Below, piece after piece: positions 1-6,101 of a stretch of DNA of 8,387 nucleotides. The DNA comes from an uncultured Lachnospiraceae bacterium. Lineage in GTDB: Bacteria > Bacillota_A > Clostridia > Lachnospirales > Lachnospiraceae. The notes under the pieces are model-generated. The model made no database searches. It worked only from the letters and a program-made list of their open reading frames with translations, and was not told the origin of the DNA. The translations under genes were made by a program, and so were the position numbers. Each line of letters starts with the position of its first letter. Positions within the stretch are counted from its first letter, which is position 1. Where the stretch lies: assembly GCA_902801585.1 (NCBI GenBank), contig CADCIU010000073.1, positions 1 to 8,387 on the forward strand. Direction: 5' to 3'.

Positions 1-1496
1 TGTGCTACAACACTGCCGACTGCAGGAGCGATGACCTTGCCGGCATTGCAGCTGATGATCGGGTTTGTAGGAGCTGCAACTGTGGGAGCAGGAGCTGCCG
101 CTTTCTTCTTGGGCTCTTCTTCTTTCCAGATCACAGTTGTGATGAAGAATGCCAGACCGCCGGAGATCAGCAGAACGAGCGTGTAGAGGGCCGGATTGTT
201 GATGGTCAGATATCCGGGGATACCGGTCACGCCGTAAGCGGTTGCGCCGATCTTAGAAAGTGCCGCGACAAATGCACCGATCGCTCCGCCTGCCATACCG
301 GCGAGGAAGGGCTTGAAGAAGCGCATGTTCACACCGAAGATCGCGGGCTCAGTGATACCGAGCGCTGCGGACATGGAGGAAGGGATCGCGACTGCCTTGG
401 TCTTCTGGTTCTTGCACTTGATACCTACTGCAAGGCAGGCACCGAACTGTGCAAAGTTTGCTGCGGATGCGATGGGCATCCATGTGTTGAGGCCCTTGGA
501 GGCAAGCATGCCGGCCTCGATGACGTTATACATGTGGTGCAGACCCATGACAACGGTTGCGGGATACAGTGCACCCATGATGCAGGAGCCGAACGGATTG
601 GATACGAGCTTCTCTGCGCCGGCGAGAACGAGTGTCTCAAGACCGGAGAAGATGGGGCCGATGATCGTAAAGGTAACCAGTGCGGTAACCAGAACAGTCG
701 TCAGAGGAGTGACGAAGAGGTCGATCATTTCCGGTACATGTTTGTGCAGCCAGCCTTCCAGCTTGGACATAAACAGTACCGCCAGCATGACCGGAATAAC
801 GTGGCCTTGATAACCCAGCTGGTTGATCTGGCCAAGCGTGTAGTTATCTGTGATCTTGATGTGACCGAACAGGTACCATACACCGTAGCCGTCAGCAGCT
901 GCCCAGCCGTTGGTCAGGTTCGAGTGGATCATCATCAGACCGATAACGGCGCCGAGGAAGATATTGCCGCCGAATACTCTGGCAGCGGAGATCGCAACGA
1001 TAACAGGCAGATAAGCAAACGCGGTGTTCGCAGCCATATCGAGGAATGCGAACCAGTCGGTGTCGCCAAAGCCCAGGCCCGGAATCTTAGCCAGCGCTTC
1101 GACCAGACCCATCATAAGACCGGATGCAACGATCGCGGGCAGGATCGGGACGAATACGTCGCCGATGGGCTTGAGCAGGCGGATGTACCAAGGCTGCTTA
1201 GCAGCAGCTGCTGCCTTGACTTCTTCCTTGGAAGCAGCCGTCGCGCCTGTGATGGAAATGAACTCCTCATAGACTTTGTTGACTGTGCCGGTTCCGATGA
1301 TCAGCTGCAGCTGACCGTTAGACTCGAACATACCCTTGACGCCGTCGACGTTCTCAAGGACTTCCTTGTTGACCTTGCTGTTGTCTGCGATTACAAGACG
1401 AAGTCTCGTGGCGCAGTGGGCAGCAGATACAACATTGGAGCCGCCGCCGATATTATCAGCGATCTCTTGGGCACACTTATGATAATCCAGTGCCAT
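1..1496 (-). CDS. scrA: Sucrose-type PTS enzyme II, IIB-IIC plus start of IIA (3' end cut by window edge)
   Basis: This is a membrane permease of the phosphotransferase system that imports and phosphorylates a glucoside, most likely sucrose. I translated 498 residues from the ATG at 1496 down to base 3, with no stop in the window. The IIB domain (about residues 1-85) has the phospho-acceptor Cys28 in AAHCATRLRL, followed by the family sequence LIIGTGTVNKVYEEF. An Ala/Lys-rich linker (about 86-100) leads to a hydrophobic IIC domain (about 105-456) with VFVPILPAIVASGLMMG, GLHHMYN (about 318-324) and the hallmark GITEPAIFGVN (380-390). A Lys/Pro/Ala linker (458-485) ends in GKVIAPAVGSVVA (486-498), which resembles the first strand of a IIA-Glc-type domain, so the full protein is probably IIBCA. 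The N-terminus resembles Bacillus SacP and streptococcal ScrA more than BglP, by comparison from memory; trehalose is the main alternative substrate. The gene has its own promoter, operator and leader hairpin. Confidence 0.88.
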   Translation of the reverse strand, partial: MALDYHKCAQEIADNIGGGSNVVSAAHCATRLRLVIADNSKVNKEVLENVDGVKGMFESNGQLQLIIGTGTVNKVYEEFISITGATAASKEEVKAAAAAKQPWYIRLLKPIGDVFVPILPAIVASGLMMGLVEALAKIPGLGFGDTDWFAFLDMAANTAFAYLPVIVAISAARVFGGNIFLGAVIGLMMIHSNLTNGWAAADGYGVWYLFGHIKITDNYTLGQINQLGYQGHVIPVMLAVLFMSKLEGWLHKHVPEMIDLFVTPLTTVLVTALVTFTIIGPIFSGLETLVLAGAEKLVSNPFGSCIMGALYPATVVMGLHHMYNVIEAGMLASKGLNTWMPIASAANFAQFGACLAVGIKCKNQKTKAVAIPSSMSAALGITEPAIFGVNMRFFKPFLAGMAGGAIGAFVAALSKIGATAYGVTGIPGYLTINNPALYTLVLLISGGLAFFITTVIWKEEEPKKKAAAPAPTVAAPTNPIISCNAGKVIAPAVGSVVA

Positions 1497-1502
1497 AAAA
1501 AT

Positions 1503-1513
1503 TCCCTCCCTTT
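1503..1513 (-). promoter_or_regulatory. Ribosome binding site of the PTS gene
   Basis: The minus strand reads AAAGGGAGGGA followed by six bases (ATTTTT) and the ATG at 1496. It contains GGAGG at a good distance from the start and fixes this start codon. The same 11-mer with the same 6-nt spacing precedes the amylosucrase-like gene. Confidence 0.85.
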
Positions 1514-1535
1514 CATTATGGATGATTGGACTGCT

Positions 1536-1564
1536 GAACTAAAAACTGTAATCGTTTTCAGTTC
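1536..1564 (-). promoter_or_regulatory. Leader hairpin of the PTS gene, overlapping the operator
   Basis: The 29 bases form an 11-bp stem in the minus-strand transcript: GAACTGAAAAC pairs with GTTTTTAGTTC, with a single G-U pair and a 7-nt loop GATTACA. On the other strand the G-U position would be a C-A mismatch, so the fold favours the minus-strand RNA. It would lie close to the 5' end of the mRNA predicted from the promoter at 1576-1604. It could stabilise the 5' end, or the symmetry could simply be an extended operator. It has no U-tract, so it is not an intrinsic terminator, and I do not see the two-bulge layout of a LicT/SacT RAT site. Confidence 0.55.
1547..1560 (-). promoter_or_regulatory. 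LacI-family/cre-type operator before the PTS gene
   Basis: The minus strand reads TGAAAACGATTACA, a partly palindromic 14-mer centred on CG, as is typical of LacI/CcpA-family sites. It fits the CcpA cre core (TGNAARCGNWWWCA) at every core position, although the flanking W bases do not fit. A 13/14-identical copy lies at the promoter of the amylosucrase-like gene. It is placed downstream of the likely transcription start, where bound protein would block transcription. Binding by the local LacI-type repressor, by CcpA, or by both is possible. Confidence 0.65.
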
Positions 1565-1575
1565 TAATACATTTT

Positions 1576-1604
1576 ATTTTAATTTAATATTTAATGCTAG
1601 TAAA
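1576..1604 (-). promoter_or_regulatory. Candidate sigma-A promoter of the PTS gene
   Basis: The minus strand has TTTACT (1599-1604), a 17-bp AT-rich spacer and TAAAAT (1576-1581), giving a start near 1568. Both boxes are imperfect matches to TTGACA/TATAAT. A TATTAG at 1564-1569 is an alternative -10, but without a good -35. The rest of the 164-bp gap (1605-1660) contains only small inverted repeats and no convincing terminator for the upstream HAD gene. Confidence 0.45.
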
Positions 1605-1660
1605 CAGTACTTTCCGTTAAATTTACGGCATGCAATTTGTGCAAAGTGTATAGCCGATCT

Positions 1661-2503
1661 TTATACCAGCCCAAGCTGTTCAAACGCCTTCGCCATGCCG
1701 TCCTCCTCTACGGCAGGGCAGACGATGTCACTGATCTTCTTGAGCGCCTCAGCGCCGTTGTCCATGCACACACTGGTGCCTACGGTCTGGATCATCTCCA
1801 GGTCATTCATGCTGTCACCGAACCCGATGGTGTCCTCCACCGGCACGCCCAGGTACTCGCAGATCCTGAGGATGCCGCGTCCCTTGTCGTACTTGCGGTT
1901 GATCAGCTCGCCGTTGATGCATCTGTGCGCAGGATCCGTGATCTCCTGGATGACGAAGTTGTATCTGTCCTCCAGCGCCTCTCTGGCGGGCTGCAGCTGC
2001 TCGGGGTGCAGGCACATGATGACAACCTTGTAGGCCGGTGTGCCGTCGTACTCTCCCATCGGGCGGATATTCAGGCTGCTTGCCAATGCCTTGCGCCAGC
2101 GCTCGATCTCACTGTTGCCCTTTCCGTCTGCTCCGGCATTGCTCTCGAGGAAGGCGCCCAGGTTCTCGTCGCCGAAAGCGCCGTCTCTGGACTCGATCGT
2201 GCAAAAAACACCTGTCTCGTGAAGCTTCTCTATCGCCAGTTCCGACTCCTCTTTGGTCATCGGCATGTCGTAGATGACCTCGTCGCCGACGGTAATGTAC
2301 CCGCCCGCACAGGCGATCACGCCGTCAAAGTTATACTTAAGAAGCGGTGAGAGCATTCCCGGATTCCTGCCCGAACACAGAAAGACCTTGTGTCCTTTGG
2401 CTTGTGCAGCCGAAATGGCTTTGAGCGCGCTCTGCGGCGGTTCATTGGATCCGGGCGTCGTAAGTGTTCCGTCAATGTCCAAAAATATAAGTTTGTTTCC
2501 CAT
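1661..2503 (-). CDS. Cof-type HAD-IIB family phosphatase, probable sugar phosphatase
   Basis: This is a 280-residue cytosolic hydrolase of the HAD superfamily, subclass IIB, a family that removes phosphate from sugar phosphates and related small molecules. All four HAD motifs are present: DIDGT with Asp9 (nucleophile) and Asp11, Ser44 in LCSGRN, a Lys in the YDKGRG segment (Lys207) and GFGDSMND with Asp230 and Asp234. The C2-type cap lies between motifs II and III, about residues 80-195. The length is normal for Cof proteins. The start is supported by AAAGGAG (2508-2514) four bases upstream. The gene sits 71 bp after the LacI gene and 164 bp before the PTS gene, so its substrate may be a phosphorylated product of the PTS or of the glucan enzymes. 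That substrate assignment is inference; Cof-type enzymes are promiscuous and sequence does not predict the substrate. Confidence 0.92.
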   Translation of the reverse strand: MGNKLIFLDIDGTLTTPGSNEPPQSALKAISAAQAKGHKVFLCSGRNPGMLSPLLKYNFDGVIACAGGYITVGDEVIYDMPMTKEESELAIEKLHETGVFCTIESRDGAFGDENLGAFLESNAGADGKGNSEIERWRKALASSLNIRPMGEYDGTPAYKVVIMCLHPEQLQPAREALEDRYNFVIQEITDPAHRCINGELINRKYDKGRGILRICEYLGVPVEDTIGFGDSMNDLEMIQTVGTSVCMDNGAEALKKISDIVCPAVEEDGMAKAFEQLGLV

Positions 2504-2535
2504 TTTTCTCCTTTATTTGAACGCCTGTATATAAT

Positions 2536-2555
2536 TGATCGTTCGCCGATGATCA
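2536..2555. repeat. Short inverted repeat between the LacI and HAD genes
   Basis: TGATC, ten bases, then GATCA. It lies in the 71-bp gap upstream of the HAD gene, next to an AT-rich TATATA stretch that might serve as a -10. It could be a regulator site for the HAD gene or chance symmetry. It does not match the shared operator. Confidence 0.25.
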
Positions 2556-2574
2556 CTGTTTTGACTCGTCGCGG

Positions 2575-3648
2575 TCAGAGTGACTCTCTCTCTATGATCT
2601 GATATCCGAGCTGTATGTGATGGTGATCGTCTGACACGCTCTGTTCGGAAAGCCCCGGATCGGAAATATTCTGATCAGTGTGGTTCGAACCGGATACTTC
2701 CGGTCCTTTCCGGCTTCCGCCTTCATCATCTTCTCCGATGAGACTGAGCAGCATGCGCGCCGCCAGCATTCCGCAGCGCCTGTGATGCAGATGCACGGTC
2801 GTCAGCGTCGGACTGCTTATGAGGTCTGCCCAGTTGTCTCCGACACCTGCTATGCTCACATCCTCGGGAATGCGTCTGCCCGCTCTCTTGAGCGCACTGA
2901 TCGCACCGTGTGCGATAATATCCGTCGCACAGATGACGCCGTCGAGGTCGGGGCACTCCTCCAGAAGTTCCTGCATGCACAGAAACCCGCTCTGCGCATC
3001 GAAGTCCGCCGTCCGCCTCGGCACGTTGTTCACGGGCAGTCCGGCGCTCTCCAGCGCCTCCAGAAAACCTTCCCGTCTCGCAAGTCCTGCCGCCAGGTCA
3101 TCTTCACGGACGCCGATATAGGCGATCCGGCTTCTGCCCTTCGCGATCATTCTCTGCGTGAGTTCCCGCACACCGCCTCTGTCATCGTGATAGACGCAGT
3201 GAAGGCCGCTGTACTTCTGCCCGGTGACCACAAGAGGGACCGTGCAGTTCTCCAGTGACATCCGCTTGATCTCACTCAGCGTTGTGCCCATCAGGACAAT
3301 GCCGGCCACGCGGTTGCTCTGCATCATTTCCAGATACTGAAGCTCCCTGTCCTTTCTCTTGTCGGAATACCCGAGCAAAGTCAGATAATCCTTTTCGAGA
3401 AACTCCTCCGCGAGGCCGTCCATCACCTGATTGACAGACTCAGAGAATATCCTTGGCACGATGATCCCGATCTGCCTCACTTTCCCGGTCCTCATGGTTT
3501 TTGCCATGAGGTTGGGACGGTAGCCGGTCTCTTCGATCGCCTTGGCGATCTGCTCTTTTTTCTTCTGGCTCAGCGGTCCCCCGTTGAGATATCTGCTTAC
3601 AGCAGCTGATGAGACTCCTGCCAGTTTTGCTACTTCTTTAATCGTCAT
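2575..3648 (-). CDS. LacI/GalR-family transcriptional repressor, likely the local regulator
   Basis: This is a 357-residue sugar-responsive DNA-binding regulator. The N-terminal helix-turn-helix is clear (TIKEVAKLAGVSSAAVSRYLN, residues 2-22). The hinge region follows (NLMAKTMRTGK, about 46-56), then a periplasmic-binding-protein-like effector domain (IGIIVPRIF near 60, GIVLMGTTL near 116, AYIGV near 176, DGVICATD near 236, SIAGVGDN near 265). I chose the ATG at 3648 over the in-frame ATG at 3660: it has GAGG six bases upstream (which overlaps the earlier codons) and gives the family-typical MTIKEVA start. The C-terminus is odd: between LLSLIGE (about 306) and the family ending QLGYQIIERESL (346-357) there are about 38 hydrophilic residues rich in Ser, Asp, Glu, Gly and His. 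It probably controls the two flanking genes that share an operator. A ScrR-type sucrose repressor is plausible but not proven. Confidence 0.93.
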   Translation of the reverse strand: MTIKEVAKLAGVSSAAVSRYLNGGPLSQKKKEQIAKAIEETGYRPNLMAKTMRTGKVRQIGIIVPRIFSESVNQVMDGLAEEFLEKDYLTLLGYSDKRKDRELQYLEMMQSNRVAGIVLMGTTLSEIKRMSLENCTVPLVVTGQKYSGLHCVYHDDRGGVRELTQRMIAKGRSRIAYIGVREDDLAAGLARREGFLEALESAGLPVNNVPRRTADFDAQSGFLCMQELLEECPDLDGVICATDIIAHGAISALKRAGRRIPEDVSIAGVGDNWADLISSPTLTTVHLHHRRCGMLAARMLLSLIGEDDEGGSRKGPEVSGSNHTDQNISDPGLSEQSVSDDHHHIQLGYQIIERESL

Positions 3649-3667
3649 TTTAAACCTCATCCGACCT

Positions 3668-3680
3668 ATCAGACGCTGAT
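3668..3680. repeat. Short perfect palindrome just upstream of the LacI gene
   Basis: ATCAG-ACG-CTGAT on the plus strand, eight bases upstream of the first possible ATG of the repressor gene. It lies downstream of a weak TATATA (3699-3704) that could be a -10, although I find no -35. The position would suit autoregulation, but the sequence differs from the shared operator. The 114-bp gap has no terminator, so readthrough from the amylosucrase-like gene into the regulator is possible. Confidence 0.25.
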
Positions 3681-3762
3681 TTCATGTGCCGATTCTGTTA
3701 TATAAACTGTTCTGCTGCCTATATCTTCCTGCCTGCTGACCGCTTCCTGCTGATTCCTGTTT

Positions 3763-5922
3763 TTATTTCTCCTCTGCTGCAGGTTTCTCTGCCGTTTCTT
3801 TTACTTCTGCAGCCGGCTTCTCCGCATCTTCAGCCTTTTTAGCCGCAGCTTTTTTGGCCGGTGCTTTTTTAGCCGGTGCCTTCTTCTCCGGATCCGCCTT
3901 CTTCGCAGCCGGTTTCTTGGCCGCAGCCGCCTTCTTGGTCGTAGTCGTCTTCTTCGCGGCTGTCGTCTTCTTCGCGCCGGCCGCCGCCTTTGTCTTCGAA
4001 GCGGGCTTCTTAGCTGCAGCGGGCTCTTCCTTGATCTCCAGCTTCGGATGATGTTTCTTCTCGAAAGGCTTGTTGAAGGTGGTCATCAGCCATACGAAGC
4101 TGTATCCGGGAATATTGATCGCCTTGGCCGCTCTGGGCTCGCCGGTGACGAGGTCATAGTAGTCCTCCATCTCGTTGACCCATGCGGTCTGCTCGTTTTC
4201 GCTGAAGTTGAAGAAAGCAAGGAGCTTCTCACCGTTATAATATCTTCCGATTCCGAGAATGTGGTCGTTCCAGGGCTCGATGATCCATGCGTCGGCCTCG
4301 TTCTCGAAGACGCAGTACTCGGCGCGGATCTCCTCCAGATGACGGAGCGCCTTGAAAATGCGGTTCTCTCTGGTGCCCTCGACATTTCGCTGCGCCGCGC
4401 TGTCCCAGTTCATGTCGCCTCTGTGCAGGTAACGGCTGTCGTCTGCCTTGATCGGGTCATCGTGATAGGTGTAATCGTTGAGCTGGCCGATCTCGTCGCC
4501 TGCGTACAATACCGGGATGCCGCTCTGCGTCAGCAGGAAAGCGTGCAGCATGATGTCCAGATTGATGCCGCGCGTGACTTTCCAGTCGTTCTTCTCGTAT
4601 TCGCCCGCCTCGATGCCGCAGAGGGAAGCTGTCGTTCCGCAGAGTCTCGCATCGCCCAGACGGGGATCGTCGTTGTAGAGCTCGCCGCGGGCATCGCTGT
4701 TGTAGCCCTTGCCGGTGAGATAGTCATTGAGATATTTCTTGTGAGGCACTTCGGTGATGCCGAACTGCTTGAGATAATCGTAATCCAGGCCCCATCCGAT
4801 ATCGTCATGGCAGCGCAGGTAGTTCAGGAATGTGTCCTGGTGCGGCAGTGCGAATACCGTCTCCATCTGGTGGCGGAGAAGGCGCACGTCATGTGTCGCT
4901 ACCGTGTGCCATGTGCTGGCCATGGTCGTCACGTTGTACAGCATGTGGCACTCGGGCTTGTCGATCGTGCCAAAATACGGAACGACCTTGCTCGGTTCCA
5001 TAACGACCTCGCCCAGAAGCAGCGTTCCGGGGCATACGACCTCGGAGGCCATGTGCATCAGGCGCACCAGTGTGTGGACCTGCGGCAGGTTGCGGCAGGG
5101 TGTTCCGAGCTCTTTCCAGATGTAGGGCGTTGCATCCAGGCGGATGATATCGACGCCGTGGTTGCAGAGATTGAGCATATCCGCGGTCATGTCGTTGAAG
5201 ACGACCGGATTCGCGTAGTTCAGATCCCACTGATAAGGCCAGAAGGTGGTCATCACGACCTTGCCCGCCTCCTCGCACCAGGAGAAGTTGCCGGGCGCCG
5301 TCTGCGGGAATACCTGGGGAACTGTCTTCTCAAATTCATTCGGGATCGTCCAGTCGTCATAGAAGAAGAATCTGTCCTGATACTCCTTCTCTCCCGCCTT
5401 GGCGCGCTTAGCCCACTCGTGGTCCTCACTCGTGTGGTTCATGACGAAATCCAGACATACGCACATGCCGCGGGTGTGGCAGTCATCCGCCAGCTCCGCG
5501 AGATCTTCCATCGTGCCCAGTTCAGGCTGCACTTTGCGGAAGTCAGATACAGCATAGCCGCCGTCACTGCGGTCCTTGGGGCTCTCCAAAAGGGGCATCA
5601 GGTGCAGATAGTTGACGCCGCACTCCTGAATATAATCCAAATGGCTCTTGACACCCTTGAGGTTCCCCGCAAAACAGTTGGTGTACATGAGCATTCCCAG
5701 CATATCGTTTCCCTTGTACCAGTCGGGAGCGGCTTCTCTGGCCTCGTCCCACTCCTTGAGAAGAGGGCTTCTCTTTTCGTAATACTCGTACATCATGTCG
5801 CAGAAATACTCAAATGCCTTCTGGTCATTGTGGTACAACTCGGCGTACAGCCACTTCATCTCGTCGTAATATTTGGCAAGACGATTCTTAAAAGTTGAAT
5901 CCCATTTCTTGTTCTCAAACAT
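3763..5922 (-). CDS. GH13_4 amylosucrase-like enzyme with Lys/Ala/Pro-rich C-terminal tail
   Basis: This is a 719-residue α-amylase-superfamily enzyme whose core follows amylosucrase over its whole length. Family members split sucrose and either transfer glucose onto α-1,4-glucan or hydrolyse the substrate. The N-terminal helical domain (about 1-85) ends in REAAPDW and is followed by the barrel. Key residues, aligned from memory to Neisseria amylosucrase, are all present: Asp120/Tyr123 in DGGY, His163 in DFVMNH, nucleophile Asp263 in GVDIIRLDA, acid/base Glu305 in LLGEVV, Asp373 in the hallmark HDDIGW, and Arg497 in DDSRYLHR, whose counterpart pairs with the DGGY Asp. The position of Neisseria Arg226 appears to be Pro202. 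The core ends near 616; a basic low-complexity tail follows. There is no signal peptide, so it is presumably cytosolic. Activity could be polymerase, sucrose hydrolase or another transglucosidase. A GGAGG-type RBS fixes the start. Confidence 0.9.
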   Translation of the reverse strand: MFENKKWDSTFKNRLAKYYDEMKWLYAELYHNDQKAFEYFCDMMYEYYEKRSPLLKEWDEAREAAPDWYKGNDMLGMLMYTNCFAGNLKGVKSHLDYIQECGVNYLHLMPLLESPKDRSDGGYAVSDFRKVQPELGTMEDLAELADDCHTRGMCVCLDFVMNHTSEDHEWAKRAKAGEKEYQDRFFFYDDWTIPNEFEKTVPQVFPQTAPGNFSWCEEAGKVVMTTFWPYQWDLNYANPVVFNDMTADMLNLCNHGVDIIRLDATPYIWKELGTPCRNLPQVHTLVRLMHMASEVVCPGTLLLGEVVMEPSKVVPYFGTIDKPECHMLYNVTTMASTWHTVATHDVRLLRHQMETVFALPHQDTFLNYLRCHDDIGWGLDYDYLKQFGITEVPHKKYLNDYLTGKGYNSDARGELYNDDPRLGDARLCGTTASLCGIEAGEYEKNDWKVTRGINLDIMLHAFLLTQSGIPVLYAGDEIGQLNDYTYHDDPIKADDSRYLHRGDMNWDSAAQRNVEGTRENRIFKALRHLEEIRAEYCVFENEADAWIIEPWNDHILGIGRYYNGEKLLAFFNFSENEQTAWVNEMEDYYDLVTGEPRAAKAINIPGYSFVWLMTTFNKPFEKKHHPKLEIKEEPAAAKKPASKTKAAAGAKKTTAAKKTTTTKKAAAAKKPAAKKADPEKKAPAKKAPAKKAAAKKAEDAEKPAAEVKETAEKPAAEEK
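3766..4023 (-). other. Histone-H1-like Lys/Ala/Pro/Thr tail of the amylosucrase-like protein
   Basis: Residues 634-719 consist almost entirely of Ala, Lys, Pro, Thr and, near the end, Glu. They are built from degenerate units such as AAKKP, TTKKA, APAKK and, last, AEKPAAE. The first two-thirds are strongly basic and the last 20 or so residues are mixed Glu/Lys. The segment is predicted to be disordered. It lies entirely outside the catalytic core and stays in frame to the stop codon, so it is not an obvious frameshift artefact. Its role is unknown; binding to an anionic polymer, to glucan granules or to another protein are possibilities. Confidence 0.85.
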
Positions 5923-5928
5923 GTGATC

Positions 5929-5939
5929 TCCCTCCCTTT
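5929..5939 (-). promoter_or_regulatory. Ribosome binding site of the amylosucrase-like gene
   Basis: The minus strand reads AAAGGGAGGGA, then six bases (GATCAC) and the ATG at 5922. It is the same 11-mer at the same distance as before the PTS gene. Confidence 0.85.
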
Positions 5940-5981
5940 TTTATACCCTCCCGCACTTCCCTTGAAAGGCGGTAATAAAAT

Positions 5982-5995
5982 TGTAATCGATTTCA
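5982..5995 (-). promoter_or_regulatory. LacI-family-type operator at the amylosucrase-like promoter
   Basis: The minus strand reads TGAAATCGATTACA, differing at one base from the operator before the PTS gene. The symmetry is centred on CG. It touches the last base of the -10 box, so the predicted transcription start falls inside it, a classic repressor position. The sixth base is T where the cre consensus wants a purine, so it is a poorer CcpA site than the other copy. This favours the local LacI-type protein as the common ligand. Confidence 0.7.
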
Positions 5996-6024
5996 TTATA
6001 AAGGAAATGGCGGCTCTTACGCAA
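5995..6024 (-). promoter_or_regulatory. Candidate promoter of the amylosucrase-like gene
   Basis: A perfect TATAAT (5995-6000 on the minus strand) is preceded, after 18 bp, by TTGCGT (6019-6024), a weak -35. The start would be near 5988, leaving a leader of about 65 nt. The weak -35 could mean that activation is needed. Confidence 0.6.
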
Positions 6025-6038
6025 TTTTGATAACGCCG

Positions 6039-6055
6039 AAACTATCTCATAGTTT
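6039..6055. repeat. Perfect 7-bp inverted repeat upstream of the amylosucrase-like promoter
   Basis: AAACTAT-CTC-ATAGTTT, followed by two more Ts on the plus strand. It lies about 15 bp upstream of the -35 box and downstream of the GH13 hydrolase stop codon. The stem is AT-rich and the run of Ts is on the plus side, so it is a poor terminator for the minus-strand gene. It could be a regulator site. Confidence 0.35.
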
Positions 6056-6101
6056 TTGTGCATATTGCCGTGCAGGCGGTCAGGCCCTGTCTTTTGTCCG
6101 C

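Noticed and set aside
1497..1660. LicT/SacT antiterminator (RAT) element with a terminator in the PTS leader
   Set aside because: No RAT-like sequence with its two internal bulges and no following GC-rich hairpin with a U run. The hairpin present is an uninterrupted stem.
534..2033. 499-codon plus-strand frame spanning the PTS gene, its promoter gap and part of the HAD gene
   Set aside because: It crosses an intergenic regulatory region and two well-supported genes on the other strand, and it shows no domain or ribosome binding site.
3649..3660. Start of the LacI gene at 3660 (four residues longer)
   Set aside because: The Shine-Dalgarno sequence before it is weak, whereas GAGG sits six bases before the ATG at 3648, which gives the usual LacI-family N-terminus. 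The difference is small, and the longer form is not excluded.
3766..4023. A separate histone-like DNA-binding protein gene, or a tandem DNA repeat/minisatellite
   Set aside because: The segment is in frame with the enzyme with no internal start and ribosome binding site, and the DNA units are degenerate rather than tandemly repeated.
3854..4051. Plus-strand frame encoding a hydrophobic Ala/Phe/Val-rich peptide, a possible small membrane protein or toxin
   Set aside because: It is the complement of the Lys/Ala-rich tail: AAG and GCC codons read backwards give Leu/Phe and Gly/Ala. It has no independent support.
4048..5898. 616-codon open frame on the plus strand opposite the amylosucrase-like gene
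   Set aside because: It lies entirely antisense to a gene with intact catalytic motifs, has no recognisable domain, and is the sort of long antisense frame expected from biased codon use in GC-rich coding sequence.
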